20,798 bases of DNA from Chloroflexia bacterium (GTDB lineage Bacteria > Chloroflexota > Chloroflexia > Thermomicrobiales > UBA6265). Positions 1-7,479 of this stretch are shown in pieces (position 1 is the stretch's first letter; every line of letters starts with the position of its first letter). The translations under genes and the position numbers were made by a program. The stretch spans positions 1-20,798 of the forward strand of contig JACCVC010000300.1 of NCBI GenBank assembly GCA_013698305.1, in the 5' to 3' direction. The notes below the pieces were generated by a model that ran no database searches, was not told the origin of the DNA, and saw only the letters and a program-made list of their open reading frames with translations.

Positions 1-1349
1 GCGCGTTTGTTGAACTGAGCGAGCTTGAGGCCGAGCAGCGCGGCGGCGTCGGCGCGGTCGCCGTCGCTGGCTGACAGCGCTTCCTCAAGGGCTGAACGCT
101 CAAGAGTGCTCAGCAACTCGTCGAGCGAGGTTCCACGACGAATCTGCTCGCCGAGGTCGAACAATCGCCTGCTGTCTGCGCCGAAGAAGCTGATATGCTC
201 GGGAGTGATAATCGCTCCCTGGGATTCGACCACCGCCCTGGCGATCAGGTTTTCCAGTTCTCTGACGTTGCCGGGCCAGTCGTAGTCCATGAGCGAGTCC
301 ATCGCTGGCTGGCTCATGCGGGCAGGGTTTGAGCGCGAGTTGAACCGATGCTTGTCCAGAAAATGTTCCACAAGTAGCGGCAGATCGTCCTTGCGATCGC
401 GCAATGGCGGCAGGTAGATCGAGATCACATTCAGCCGGTAGTAGAGATCCTCCCGGAACCTGTTTGCCTCGATCTCCTGCTGCAACACCTTATTGGTCGC
501 AACGATCACGCGGGTGTCGATCTTGACGGACACGGATCCGCCGACGCGCTCGAACTCACGCTCCTGTAGCACCCTCAGTAGCTTCTTCTGTGTCGAAAGC
601 GTCATCTCGCCGATCTCGTCGAGGAAGATCGAGCCCTTGTTCGCCATCTCGAACCGGCCCTTGCGCTGGTTAAGGGCACCGGTGAAGGCCCCTTTCTCAT
701 GCCCGAACAACTCGCTCTCAAGCAAGGTTTCTGGCAGGGCAGCGCAATTCACCTTGATGAACGGGCCACGCGAATATGCCGACGTTTCGTGCAGGATCGA
801 TGCGATCAGCTCCTTGCCGGTGCCGGTCTCGCCGGTGATCATTACCGTTGCATCGGACCGGGCGACCTTGCCCACCGTCTTGTACACGTCCTGCATGACG
901 GCGCTGTTTCCGACGATCAGGTCATTGGGATCGGGTTTGTCGAGGCGAGCAGAGAGTTCCGCCAGCTGATCGGACAGGTCCTTGCGATCAAAAAAGCGGC
1001 GAATCTTCATCAGGACGTCGTCAATATCAAATGGCTTGGTCAGGTAGTCGTAGGCACCGTGTTGCATGGCCTGAATGGCGACATTCGAGGTGCCATAGGC
1101 CGTCATGACGATGACGGGGAGTGGACCGTTGTTACTTGATTTCATGTCCTGAAGAATTTCGATGCCGCTCTTGTCGGGCATGCGGACGTCCATCATGATC
1201 AGGTCCGGCGCGTTGGAGTCGTCGGACAGCGCTTCTACCACCGACGAGCCTGTATCGGCCTCAGTGACGGTGAAGTTTTCATCTTCGAGCAGTTCCCGCA
1301 GCATGTCGCGGATGGCAGCGTCGTCGTCGACGATCATGACAATTGGCAT
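1..1349 (-). CDS. NtrC-family sigma-54-dependent response regulator (3' end beyond window)
   Basis: This is a transcriptional activator that, by family, uses ATP hydrolysis to open sigma-54 RNA polymerase promoters after phosphorylation by a sensor kinase. The minus-strand frame is open from the ATG at 1349 to the window edge, about 449 codons. An N-terminal receiver domain (about 1-120) shows the acidic pocket VDDD, phosphoacceptor Asp54 in IIMDVRMPD, and the YLTKPFD lysine. The central AAA+ domain shows Walker A GETGTGKE, the sigma-54 contact loop GAFTGA and Walker B IFLDEIGEM. The visible end (ALEEALSASDGDRADAAALL) is the first part of a Fis-type helix-turn-helix, which is cut. The start agrees with the usual opening of receiver domains, although no Shine-Dalgarno is obvious. 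No partner kinase lies next to it. It is divergent from aroKB. The assignment to family is firm; the regulon cannot be read here. Confidence 0.95.
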   Translation of the reverse strand, partial: MPIVMIVDDDAAIRDMLRELLEDENFTVTEADTGSSVVEALSDDSNAPDLIMMDVRMPDKSGIEILQDMKSSNNGPLPVIVMTAYGTSNVAIQAMQHGAYDYLTKPFDIDDVLMKIRRFFDRKDLSDQLAELSARLDKPDPNDLIVGNSAVMQDVYKTVGKVARSDATVMITGETGTGKELIASILHETSAYSRGPFIKVNCAALPETLLESELFGHEKGAFTGALNQRKGRFEMANKGSIFLDEIGEMTLSTQKKLLRVLQEREFERVGGSVSVKIDTRVIVATNKVLQQEIEANRFREDLYYRLNVISIYLPPLRDRKDDLPLLVEHFLDKHRFNSRSNPARMSQPAMDSLMDYDWPGNVRELENLIARAVVESQGAIITPEHISFFGADSRRLFDLGEQIRRGTSLDELLSTLERSALEEALSASDGDRADAAALLGLKLAQFNKR

Positions 1350-1422
1350 CGGAAGGAACACATCCTTTTTCGGCTTGGTGTTGCGATGGCTCAAGGCTAG
1401 GGAAACGTCGATACTACTCGGA

Positions 1423-1436
1423 TATACGCAAGTATA
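1423..1436. promoter_or_regulatory. AT-rich dyad in the divergent ntrC-like/aroKB spacer
   Basis: The inverted repeat TATAC-GCAA-GTATA lies between the two divergent genes. On the minus strand it contains TATACT (1436 to 1431), a good -10 candidate for the response regulator. On the plus strand it carries two TATACG elements. No convincing -35 is visible in either direction. It could be a bidirectional promoter core, an operator, or both. Confidence 0.35.
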
Positions 1437-1445
1437 CGCCGATCT

Positions 1446-1463
1446 CCGCCTTAATTGAGGCGG
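1446..1463 (+). other. small hairpin in the 5' leader of aroKB
   Basis: CCGCCT (1446-1451) and AGGCGG (1458-1463) can form a six-pair stem with loop TAATTG, 31 bases before the aroKB start codon. No U-run follows, so it is not a terminator. It may simply shape the leader. The function is unknown. Confidence 0.3.
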
Positions 1464-1494
1464 CAACGGCGTGATTGGGAGGCTGGCAGTACAC

Positions 1495-3150
1495 ATGGTC
1501 AAGCGAATCGTGCTGGTCGGATTGAGCGGGGCGGGGAAGAGCACCGTCGGAGCGGTGCTCGCCGAGGCGCTTGGCTGGACGCTGATTGACACCGACGCGG
1601 AGATCGAGCACGTTGAGCGGCGAACGGTTCCTGAGATATTTGGACGTTCCGGAGAGGCCGCGTTTCGGCTGATTGAGCGCCGCGTCCTGAGCGACGCACT
1701 CGAGCGAAGCGCCGTGGTGATCGCGACCGGCGGCGGCGCGGTCATCAATGATGAAATCTGGAGCGCGGGAGGGTTGAACCAGGCGGATACCTTGACCGCG
1801 TGGCTCGATGCGCCGCCCGACGCGTTGTTCCTGCGTCTTGTGAATCAGCAGCATGGTGTTGGTGTTGGAGGAGAGGCGGTGAGGCCGCTCCTTCAAGGCG
1901 ACGATCCGCTCAGCACATTGACGGAAATGCGACGGGATCGAGCGCCGTACTATCGCCGAGCCGATATGACCATTCCTGTCGTGACGATGGAGGTCGCCGA
2001 GGTCGCCCGGCTGCTTGTTGAAACGGTCGGACCGACAGGCGTTCGGCAGATCATGCTGGACGTGCCGGGAGGCGCCTCTCGGATCCAGGTCGGGGTCGGC
2101 ATCCGTGATCAGTTGGCGTCGGTCGTCTCATCATGCTGGCCGACCGCACGGACCGTATGGGTGGTTTCAGATGAGCAGGTCGCGGAACATCATCTGGTTC
2201 CTGCGATCCAGACTGTGGAACGCGCAGGTATCACCGTCCGCCCGGTGACGTTTCCGGCGGGGGAAGCCAGCAAGTCATTGGCGGGACTGGGGCATCTGTA
2301 CGACACACTTCTCGGCGGGGGGATTGAACGGTCCGATGTCGTGGTGGCGCTCGGTGGAGGCGTGACAGGTGACCTCGTCGGGTTTGCGGCGGCGACGGTG
2401 CTGCGAGGCGTCGGATTGGTCCAGGTTCCCACGAGCCTGTTGGCGATGGTGGACAGCAGCGTTGGCGGCAAAACCGGAATCAACCATCCGACGGGCAAGA
2501 ACCTGATCGGCGCGTTTTACCAACCGCCCGAGGTGGTAATCGACCCTACGTATCTGGAGACATTGCCGGAGCGGGAGTATCGTGCCGGTTGGGCCGAGAT
2601 CATTAAACACGGGCTGATCGAGCCATCCACGCCCGCGGGCAAGAGCGGCTTGCTGGAGCTAATTGAAGCGAACGCTGAATCGCTGCTCAATCGTTCATCG
2701 CCGCTGTTGCCGGAGATCATCCGAAGGAACGTCGAGATCAAGGCGTCGGTCGTCAATGCGGACGAACGCGAGGCGGGATTGCGGGCGATCCTGAACTTCG
2801 GACACACCATCGGCCATGCGGTGGAGGCAGCCGGATACCACCTGCTGCATGGAGAGGCAGTCGCGGTCGGGTTGCATGGGGCCATGCGACTCGCGGTCGA
2901 GCTCGATCGGGTGGATGCCATCGAGGCGGACAAGGCGCGAGACTTGCTCAAAGCGTTTGGGCTGCCAGTCACGGTCAGGGCAAATCCGGACGAGGTTCGG
3001 ACATACATGCGGCAGGACAAGAAGCGGATGGCCGGAGAGCAGCATTGGGTACTGCCGGTCCGTCATGGAGGTGTCGCCATCGAGCGCGGCGTGCCACAAG
3101 CAGCGGTGGATAGCGCGTTGAGCGTGGTGACGGCGGGTGGGTCAGGGTGA
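1495..3150 (+). CDS. aroKB: Bifunctional shikimate kinase / 3-dehydroquinate synthase
   Basis: This 551-residue fusion carries two steps of the cytosolic shikimate pathway. The N-terminal shikimate kinase (about 1-170) phosphorylates shikimate. It has Walker A GLSGAGKST, an acidic IDTDAEIE segment and the glycine stretch ATGGGAV. The C-terminal 3-dehydroquinate synthase (about 185-551) converts DAHP to 3-dehydroquinate with NAD and a divalent metal. It shows GGGVTGDLVGF, the signature around PTSLLAMVDSSVGGKTGIN, and metal-ligand-like NFGHTIGHAVE. The ATG at 1495 is chosen because GGGAGG (1477-1482) precedes it and the kinase begins at once (MVKRIVLVGLSG). A GTG at 1471 in the same frame has no such support. 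Such fusions are known in other bacteria, so the architecture is notable but not new. The stop codon lies inside a run of GGG triplets described separately. Confidence 0.96.
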   Translation: MVKRIVLVGLSGAGKSTVGAVLAEALGWTLIDTDAEIEHVERRTVPEIFGRSGEAAFRLIERRVLSDALERSAVVIATGGGAVINDEIWSAGGLNQADTLTAWLDAPPDALFLRLVNQQHGVGVGGEAVRPLLQGDDPLSTLTEMRRDRAPYYRRADMTIPVVTMEVAEVARLLVETVGPTGVRQIMLDVPGGASRIQVGVGIRDQLASVVSSCWPTARTVWVVSDEQVAEHHLVPAIQTVERAGITVRPVTFPAGEASKSLAGLGHLYDTLLGGGIERSDVVVALGGGVTGDLVGFAAATVLRGVGLVQVPTSLLAMVDSSVGGKTGINHPTGKNLIGAFYQPPEVVIDPTYLETLPEREYRAGWAEIIKHGLIEPSTPAGKSGLLELIEANAESLLNRSSPLLPEIIRRNVEIKASVVNADEREAGLRAILNFGHTIGHAVEAAGYHLLHGEAVAVGLHGAMRLAVELDRVDAIEADKARDLLKAFGLPVTVRANPDEVRTYMRQDKKRMAGEQHWVLPVRHGGVAIERGVPQAAVDSALSVVTAGGSG

Positions 3151-3157
3151 GGGTGGG
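3135..3157 (+). other. G-quadruplex motif across the aroKB stop codon
   Basis: Five GGG runs occur in 23 bases (3135-3137, 3139-3141, 3145-3147, 3151-3153, 3155-3157), separated by T, TCA, TGA and T. This satisfies the usual four-run rule with one run to spare, on the coding strand. The TGA spacer is the aroKB stop codon. It lies about 160 bases before the methionine-cycle genes. Quadruplex formation is inferred from sequence only. Confidence 0.55.
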
Positions 3158-3169
3158 TATGCTATCCTC

Positions 3170-3314
3170 TTGACGGTAACTGACGGCCCAAGGTCGCGCA
3201 GGGGTGAGGGTATGTCCGTGATCCGGAGGTGCTCAAACGCAGTAACAGATCGCTCGACCCCGCCCACCATCAAGGGCCATTTTCGATTCGCGTAATGAAC
3301 GGGGGTTCCCGGGC
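3170..3314 (+). promoter_or_regulatory. Possible structured leader of the methionine-cycle genes
   Basis: The spacer between aroKB and the PfkB kinase gene has nested complementary segments. GGCCC (3185-3189) pairs with GGGCC (3274-3278), and GGTCG (3192-3196) pairs with CGACC (3255-3259). Between them lie the small hairpin TCCG/CGGA and an unpaired A-rich stretch near 3234-3250. A 6-base direct repeat, TGACGG, occurs twice at its 5' end. I do not see the conserved core of the SAM or SAH riboswitch classes I know. It may be an unrecognised cis-regulatory RNA or chance pairing. Confidence 0.25.
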
Positions 3315-4328
3315 GTGTCACATTCGCCAAATGTCGTGATCAGCGCTTCGATCGCGTTCGATCACATCATGTCCTTTTCCGGCTCTTTCCGGGATCACAT
3401 CCTGGCCGACAAGGCGCATGTTCTCTCAGTCAGCTTTCTGCTCGATTCATTCAAGAAGCAGCGCGGCGGCGTCGGCGGCAACATTGCCTACTCGCTCGGC
3501 CTGCTTGGCGAGCCGTCGGCGCTCGTGGGCACAGTCGGTGAAGACTTCGCCGACTACCGCGCCGCCCTGACGTCGCTGGGTGTCGATACCAGCGGCGTGA
3601 TCGAAGTCGAAGGAGAGCTGACCGCCTCGGCATTCATGAACGCTGACCTTCATGGCAACCAGATCGCCTCATTCTATCCTGGGGCCATGTCGGCTTCACG
3701 GGAGATCGACATCTCGCCATACATCAAGGACGCCTCCTGGGGCATCGTCAGCGCCGGGGACCCGGAAGCGATGATCCGCCACTCTCGCGAGATCGCCGGC
3801 TCACAATGCAAGCTCGTGTTTGACCCGTCGCAGCAGATCGTAATCCTGACCGGAGAGCAGCTGGCTCATGGGATCGAGCTGTCCGACCTGGTCGTCGGAA
3901 ACGACTATGAATACGGCATGATGGAGCGAAAGACCGGCCTTGGTCTCGGCGACATCGAGCAACGGGCCGACATCATGGTCGTGACGTTCGGGGATCAAGG
4001 GTCCGAGATCAGGTCGGCTGGCGAGCGGGTGATGATTCCGATCGCGCCTGCGACAAAGGTCGTTGACCCGACTGGCGGCGGTGACGCGTATCGCGCCGGT
4101 TTGCTCAAGGGCCTGTTGATGGAGTCGGATCTGGAGGTCGTTGGCCGTATCGCCGCCCAGGCGGCCACCTACGCCATCGAGCATCATGGCACGCAGGAGC
4201 ATTCCTATACCGCAGACGAGTTCGTCGGTCGGTTCGACACGTCGTTCCCTGATTTCACGGGTCGGGTTGATCCGGACGCGTTGAAGGCGGCGTTCGCGAA
4301 CATGCCAGGCGCGGCGGTGGGCCTGTAA
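3315..4328 (+). CDS. PfkB-family kinase, probable adenosine kinase
   Basis: This 337-residue ribokinase/PfkB-family sugar or nucleoside kinase shows the first family signature, GGVGGNIAYSLGLLG (about 51-65). It also shows the second, DPTGGGDAYRAGLLKG (about 251-266), where Asp257 is the expected catalytic base. It stands first in a group followed by S-adenosylhomocysteine hydrolase and SAM synthetase. Adenosine is released by the hydrolase and must be removed to pull that reaction forward, so phosphorylation of adenosine to AMP is the most economical role. This is inference from context, since sequence alone does not separate adenosine from other PfkB substrates. The start is a GTG at 3315 preceded by a GGGGG run (3301-3305). 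A second GTG at 3336 in the same frame would remove only seven residues. Confidence 0.88.
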   Translation: MSHSPNVVISASIAFDHIMSFSGSFRDHILADKAHVLSVSFLLDSFKKQRGGVGGNIAYSLGLLGEPSALVGTVGEDFADYRAALTSLGVDTSGVIEVEGELTASAFMNADLHGNQIASFYPGAMSASREIDISPYIKDASWGIVSAGDPEAMIRHSREIAGSQCKLVFDPSQQIVILTGEQLAHGIELSDLVVGNDYEYGMMERKTGLGLGDIEQRADIMVVTFGDQGSEIRSAGERVMIPIAPATKVVDPTGGGDAYRAGLLKGLLMESDLEVVGRIAAQAATYAIEHHGTQEHSYTADEFVGRFDTSFPDFTGRVDPDALKAAFANMPGAAVGL

Positions 4329-4411
4329 ATCTTTTGAGCCTCTACCGCGGTCGATAGCCGCAACGAAGTTTTGTATATGGGCGATTCAACGCCTTGGAGG
4401 AAATCTCGACG

Positions 4412-5686
4412 ATGGTAGCTACGTCAACAGAGCCTGGAAAATTCGACATCAAGGACCCGTCGCTTTCCGCCGACGGACTTCGCCGGATCGATTGGGCCGC
4501 GCGGGAAATGCCGGTGCTGGCGCAAATCCGGGAGCGGTTCGCGCGGGAGAAGCCGCTTGACGGTATTCGACTCCTTGCATGTGCCCACATCACCACGGAA
4601 ACCGCCAATCTTGCGCTGACGTTGCAAGCGGGTGGCGCTGATGCGGTGTTGTGCGCGAGCAATCCGCTTTCGACGCAGGACGATGTCGCTGCGGCACTGG
4701 TGGACGCGGGCATCCCGGTGTTCGCGATCAAGGGCGAAGACAACGAAACGTACGACCGCCACATCCACTCGGCGATCGCTCACAAGCCCCAGATCCTGAT
4801 TGACGACGGCGCTGACGTCGTGGCGACCCTGCACAAGCAATATCCAGAGCTCCTGGGCGACATCATCGGTGGAACGGAGGAAACCACCACCGGAGTCATT
4901 CGCGAGCGGGCGATGGAGAAGGCTGGCGTCCTCAAGTTCCCGATCATCGCCGTCAACGACGCGGACACCAAGCATTTCTTCGACAATCGCTACGGGACCG
5001 GGCAGAGCACGATCGACGGCATTCTCCGGGCAACCAATGTGCTACTGGCTGGCAAGATCGTCGTCGTCGCGGGGTATGGCTGGTGCGGCAAGGGTATCGC
5101 CAGCCGCGTTCGTGGTCTCGGCGCTCAGGTGATTGTCACTGAGATCGATCCGACCAAAGCGCTGGAAGCGTCGATGGACGGCTTCCGCGTGATGGAGATG
5201 AGCGACGCCGCTCCGTTGGCCGATTTCGTCATCACCGCGACCGGCAACATCGACGTGCTTGACAAGGCTGATTTCGAGGTGATCAAGGACGGCGCGATCC
5301 TGGCGAACGCCGGTCACTTCAACTCCGAGATCAACCTCAAGGTGTTGGGCGAGATGTCCGGTGAAGGTCGTCGGACCCTGCGACCGTTCGTCGAGGAGTT
5401 CTCATTCAACGGCAAGAGCGTGATGGTGTTGGGCGAGGGGCGATTGATCAATCTTGCCGCCGCCGAAGGGCATCCAGCGAGCGTGATGGACATGAGCTTC
5501 GCCAACCAGGCCATGGCCGCCGAGTATCTCGCCAAGCACGGGTCCGAGCTCGAGAACAAGGTCTACCGGGTTCCAGAAGAGCTCGACAAGGAGATCGCCG
5601 CGCTGAAGCTGCAGGCGATGGGCATCACGATCGATACCTTGTCGCCCGCCCAGGAGAAGTACCTGGACTCCTGGGAAACCGAGTAG
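4412..5686 (+). CDS. ahcY: Adenosylhomocysteinase (S-adenosyl-L-homocysteine hydrolase)
   Basis: This 424-residue cytosolic enzyme splits S-adenosylhomocysteine, the product of methyl transfer, into homocysteine and adenosine with tightly bound NAD. The Rossmann signature is clear in VVVAGYGWCGKG and is followed by the acidic end of strand two (VTEIDP). Family segments include the early substrate-site sequence HITTETANL, GGTEETTTGV, and NDADTKHFFDNRYGTGQS with its active-site lysine and asparagine region. The length fits the shorter bacterial/archaeal form. The ATG at 4412 is chosen because GGAGG (4396-4400) lies 11 bases before it; an upstream TTG at 4394 overlaps that ribosome-binding site. 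The preceding kinase gene ends 83 bases upstream and metK begins 80 bases downstream, so the three probably form one transcription unit. Confidence 0.97.
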   Translation: MVATSTEPGKFDIKDPSLSADGLRRIDWAAREMPVLAQIRERFAREKPLDGIRLLACAHITTETANLALTLQAGGADAVLCASNPLSTQDDVAAALVDAGIPVFAIKGEDNETYDRHIHSAIAHKPQILIDDGADVVATLHKQYPELLGDIIGGTEETTTGVIRERAMEKAGVLKFPIIAVNDADTKHFFDNRYGTGQSTIDGILRATNVLLAGKIVVVAGYGWCGKGIASRVRGLGAQVIVTEIDPTKALEASMDGFRVMEMSDAAPLADFVITATGNIDVLDKADFEVIKDGAILANAGHFNSEINLKVLGEMSGEGRRTLRPFVEEFSFNGKSVMVLGEGRLINLAAAEGHPASVMDMSFANQAMAAEYLAKHGSELENKVYRVPEELDKEIAALKLQAMGITIDTLSPAQEKYLDSWETE

Positions 5687-5712
5687 AGTCGAACCATCGC
5701 ATATCTGATTCA

Positions 5713-5742
5713 ACCTGAGCAGCCCGAGCGTCGCGATCAGGT
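5713..5742 (+). other. Stem-loop between ahcY and metK
   Basis: ACCTGA (5713-5718) and TCAGGT (5737-5742) are perfect complements around an 18-base loop, which holds a smaller CGA-GCG-TCG hairpin. It lies 24 bases before the metK ATG and close to its ribosome-binding site (AGAGGA). It could tune metK translation or be an mRNA processing site. I do not recognise it as a known SAM-sensing motif. Confidence 0.3.
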
Positions 5743-5766
5743 GGCGCCGGGAAGAGGACAGCCACG

Positions 5767-6996
5767 ATGGCCACCACGTTTGATACCGCGGAGCGCGTGC
5801 TCTTCACCTCGGAATCGGTGACCGAGGGACATCCGGACAAGATCTGCGACCAGATTTCCGACGCGGTACTGGATGCCGCCCTTGCCGAGGACCCCAACAG
5901 CAGGGTGGCGTGCGAGACCTCGACCACGACCGGCATGGTGCTGGTGTTCGGCGAGATCACTACGGATACCTACATCGACATCCAATCACTGGTTCGAGAA
6001 GTGTTGACAGAGATCGGCTACACGCATTCCAGTCATGGCTTCGACGCCAGCACCTGCGCCGTGATCGTGGCGCTCAAGGAGCAGAGCGCCGAGATTTCGG
6101 CCGGGGTCACGACCGCGCTTGAACGTCGCTCTGGAGCCGATGGCGCTGAGGAGGACATGACTGGCGCTGGTGACCAGGGGATGATGATCGGCTATGCCTG
6201 CCGGGAGACTCCGGAGTTGATGCCGCTTCCCATCGCGCTGGCCCACAAGGTTGCCCGGCGGCTGGCCGAGGCGCGAAAGTCCGGTGAGCTGGACTACCTC
6301 CTGCCGGATGGCAAGAGCCAGGTGACAGTCGAGTATGGATTTGGCAAGCCTGTCAGGGTCGACACGGTCGTGGTCTCGACGCAACACAAGCGACATGTTA
6401 CCAATGAGCGAATTGAACGAGACGTAATCAATCGGGTGATCCGGGAGGTGGTGCCCTCTGACCTGCTGGACGATCAGACCACGTACCTGATCAACCCAAG
6501 CGGGCGCTTCGAGATCGGCGGGCCGGTGGCCGACGCTGGCTTGACGGGCCGAAAAATCATTGTCGACACGTACGGCGGAATGGCCCGGCACGGCGGCGGG
6601 GCGTTCTCAGGCAAGGACGCCACCAAGGTGGACCGCTCGGCGGCCTATGCGGCTCGGTACGTCGCGAAGAATGTCGTGGCCGCGGGACTGGCGGAACGGT
6701 TCGAGATCCAGATTTCGTACGCGATCGGCAAGGCTCATCCCGTCTCGATTATGTGCGAGACTTTTGGTACTGGCCGGGTGAGTGACGGAGAGATCGAACG
6801 GCTCGTGAGGGACAATTTCGATCTGCGGCCGGGCGCGATCATCAGTCATCTTGACCTGCGGCGACCGATTTACCGCCAAACCGCCGCTTACGGGCACTTT
6901 GGCCGCGTCGATCTCGATCTTCCCTGGGAGCAGACCGACAAGGCCGATGCGCTGGCGGCGGCAGCCGGGCTGACACAAGCGGCGCCGGCGGTTTGA
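5767..6996 (+). CDS. metK: S-adenosylmethionine synthetase (methionine adenosyltransferase)
   Basis: This 409-residue cytosolic enzyme makes SAM from methionine and ATP, releasing phosphate and pyrophosphate. Its N-terminus carries the family hallmark TSESVTEGHPDKICDQISDA, with the ATP- and metal-binding GHPDK. The second hallmark GAGDQGMMIGYA is near residue 136. The third region DAGLTGRKIIVDTYGG, continuing into ARHGGGAFSGKD, holds the catalytic-loop lysines. The C-terminus has the usual YGHFGR segment. The length is slightly above the common 380-400. The ATG is preceded by AGAGGA (5753-5758), 8 bases upstream. It follows ahcY and a PfkB kinase on the same strand. Together they make the methyl donor, recycle the product of its use and remove the adenosine by-product. 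No methionine synthase is in the window. Confidence 0.97.
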   Translation: MATTFDTAERVLFTSESVTEGHPDKICDQISDAVLDAALAEDPNSRVACETSTTTGMVLVFGEITTDTYIDIQSLVREVLTEIGYTHSSHGFDASTCAVIVALKEQSAEISAGVTTALERRSGADGAEEDMTGAGDQGMMIGYACRETPELMPLPIALAHKVARRLAEARKSGELDYLLPDGKSQVTVEYGFGKPVRVDTVVVSTQHKRHVTNERIERDVINRVIREVVPSDLLDDQTTYLINPSGRFEIGGPVADAGLTGRKIIVDTYGGMARHGGGAFSGKDATKVDRSAAYAARYVAKNVVAAGLAERFEIQISYAIGKAHPVSIMCETFGTGRVSDGEIERLVRDNFDLRPGAIISHLDLRRPIYRQTAAYGHFGRVDLDLPWEQTDKADALAAAAGLTQAAPAV

Positions 6997-7111
6997 TCGG
7001 GTGCAATCGCATGTCCGGACGGGACTCCGGGCGTGGTACCCCAGGACCATTTGGCGCGCATCAGGGTAGTGGAGAGTCGGCCATCGATTGACAGTCCGGA
7101 GTGCCGATTCT

Positions 7112-7468
7112 ATGAAACTCATCGTTGCAATTATTCAGGCCTACGACAGCGATCCGCTCTTGAGCGCGGTGACTGCCGCCGGGTTTCGGGCGACAAAGAT
7201 CGTCAGCACTGGCGGCTTTCTGCGTATGGGCAACGCGACTATTCTGATGGGGGTTGCTGACGACCGGGTCAGGGAGTGTCTGGAGATCATTCACGATTCG
7301 TGTGTATCGCGAGTTGAAGAGGGGTTCGATCCGATGGAGCATGAGTTCATCGAGTGGTTCCCGCTCGGCGTGCACGATGTCACGGTGGGGGGTGCGGTCG
7401 TCTTTACCTTGCGCGTCAGCGACTTCGTGCAGATGTCGTCTTTGGGTGTCAAGGCTGATGGAACGTGA
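7112..7468 (+). CDS. DarA/PstA-type cyclic-di-AMP receptor (PII-like, DUF970)
   Basis: This 118-residue PII-like signal protein belongs to the DUF970 (YaaQ) group, whose Gram-positive members DarA/PstA bind cyclic-di-AMP as trimers. The hallmarks are the opening MKLIVAIIQ, then FRATKIVSTGGFLRMGNATI, which in DarA forms much of the nucleotide pocket. These are followed by the DDRVRECLEII helix and an extended loop before a C-terminal strand pair. The ATG at 7112 is supported by GGAG at 7098-7101 and by the family start; an upstream in-frame TTG at 7088 adds eight residues without support. It begins 115 bases after metK on the same strand and is probably translated together with the small gene after it. 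Its target protein is unknown, and I infer ligand binding only from family resemblance. Confidence 0.88.
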   Translation: MKLIVAIIQAYDSDPLLSAVTAAGFRATKIVSTGGFLRMGNATILMGVADDRVRECLEIIHDSCVSRVEEGFDPMEHEFIEWFPLGVHDVTVGGAVVFTLRVSDFVQMSSLGVKADGT

Positions 7469-7479
7469 GAGGACCGTGC

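Noticed and set aside
493..1458. Plus-strand open frames over the first 1.4 kb
   Set aside because: The minus strand encodes an unmistakable NtrC-type protein here; the plus frames are Ser/Arg-rich shadows.
3170..3314. A known SAM or SAH riboswitch ahead of the methionine-cycle genes
   Set aside because: I could not find the conserved core of the SAM-I/IV, SAM-II, SAM-III or SAH classes, so no named riboswitch is called.
7013..7032. Hairpin GTCCGGA/TCCGGGC after metK as a terminator
   Set aside because: The stem is short with a wobble pair and no T-run follows; the DarA-like gene may be cotranscribed.
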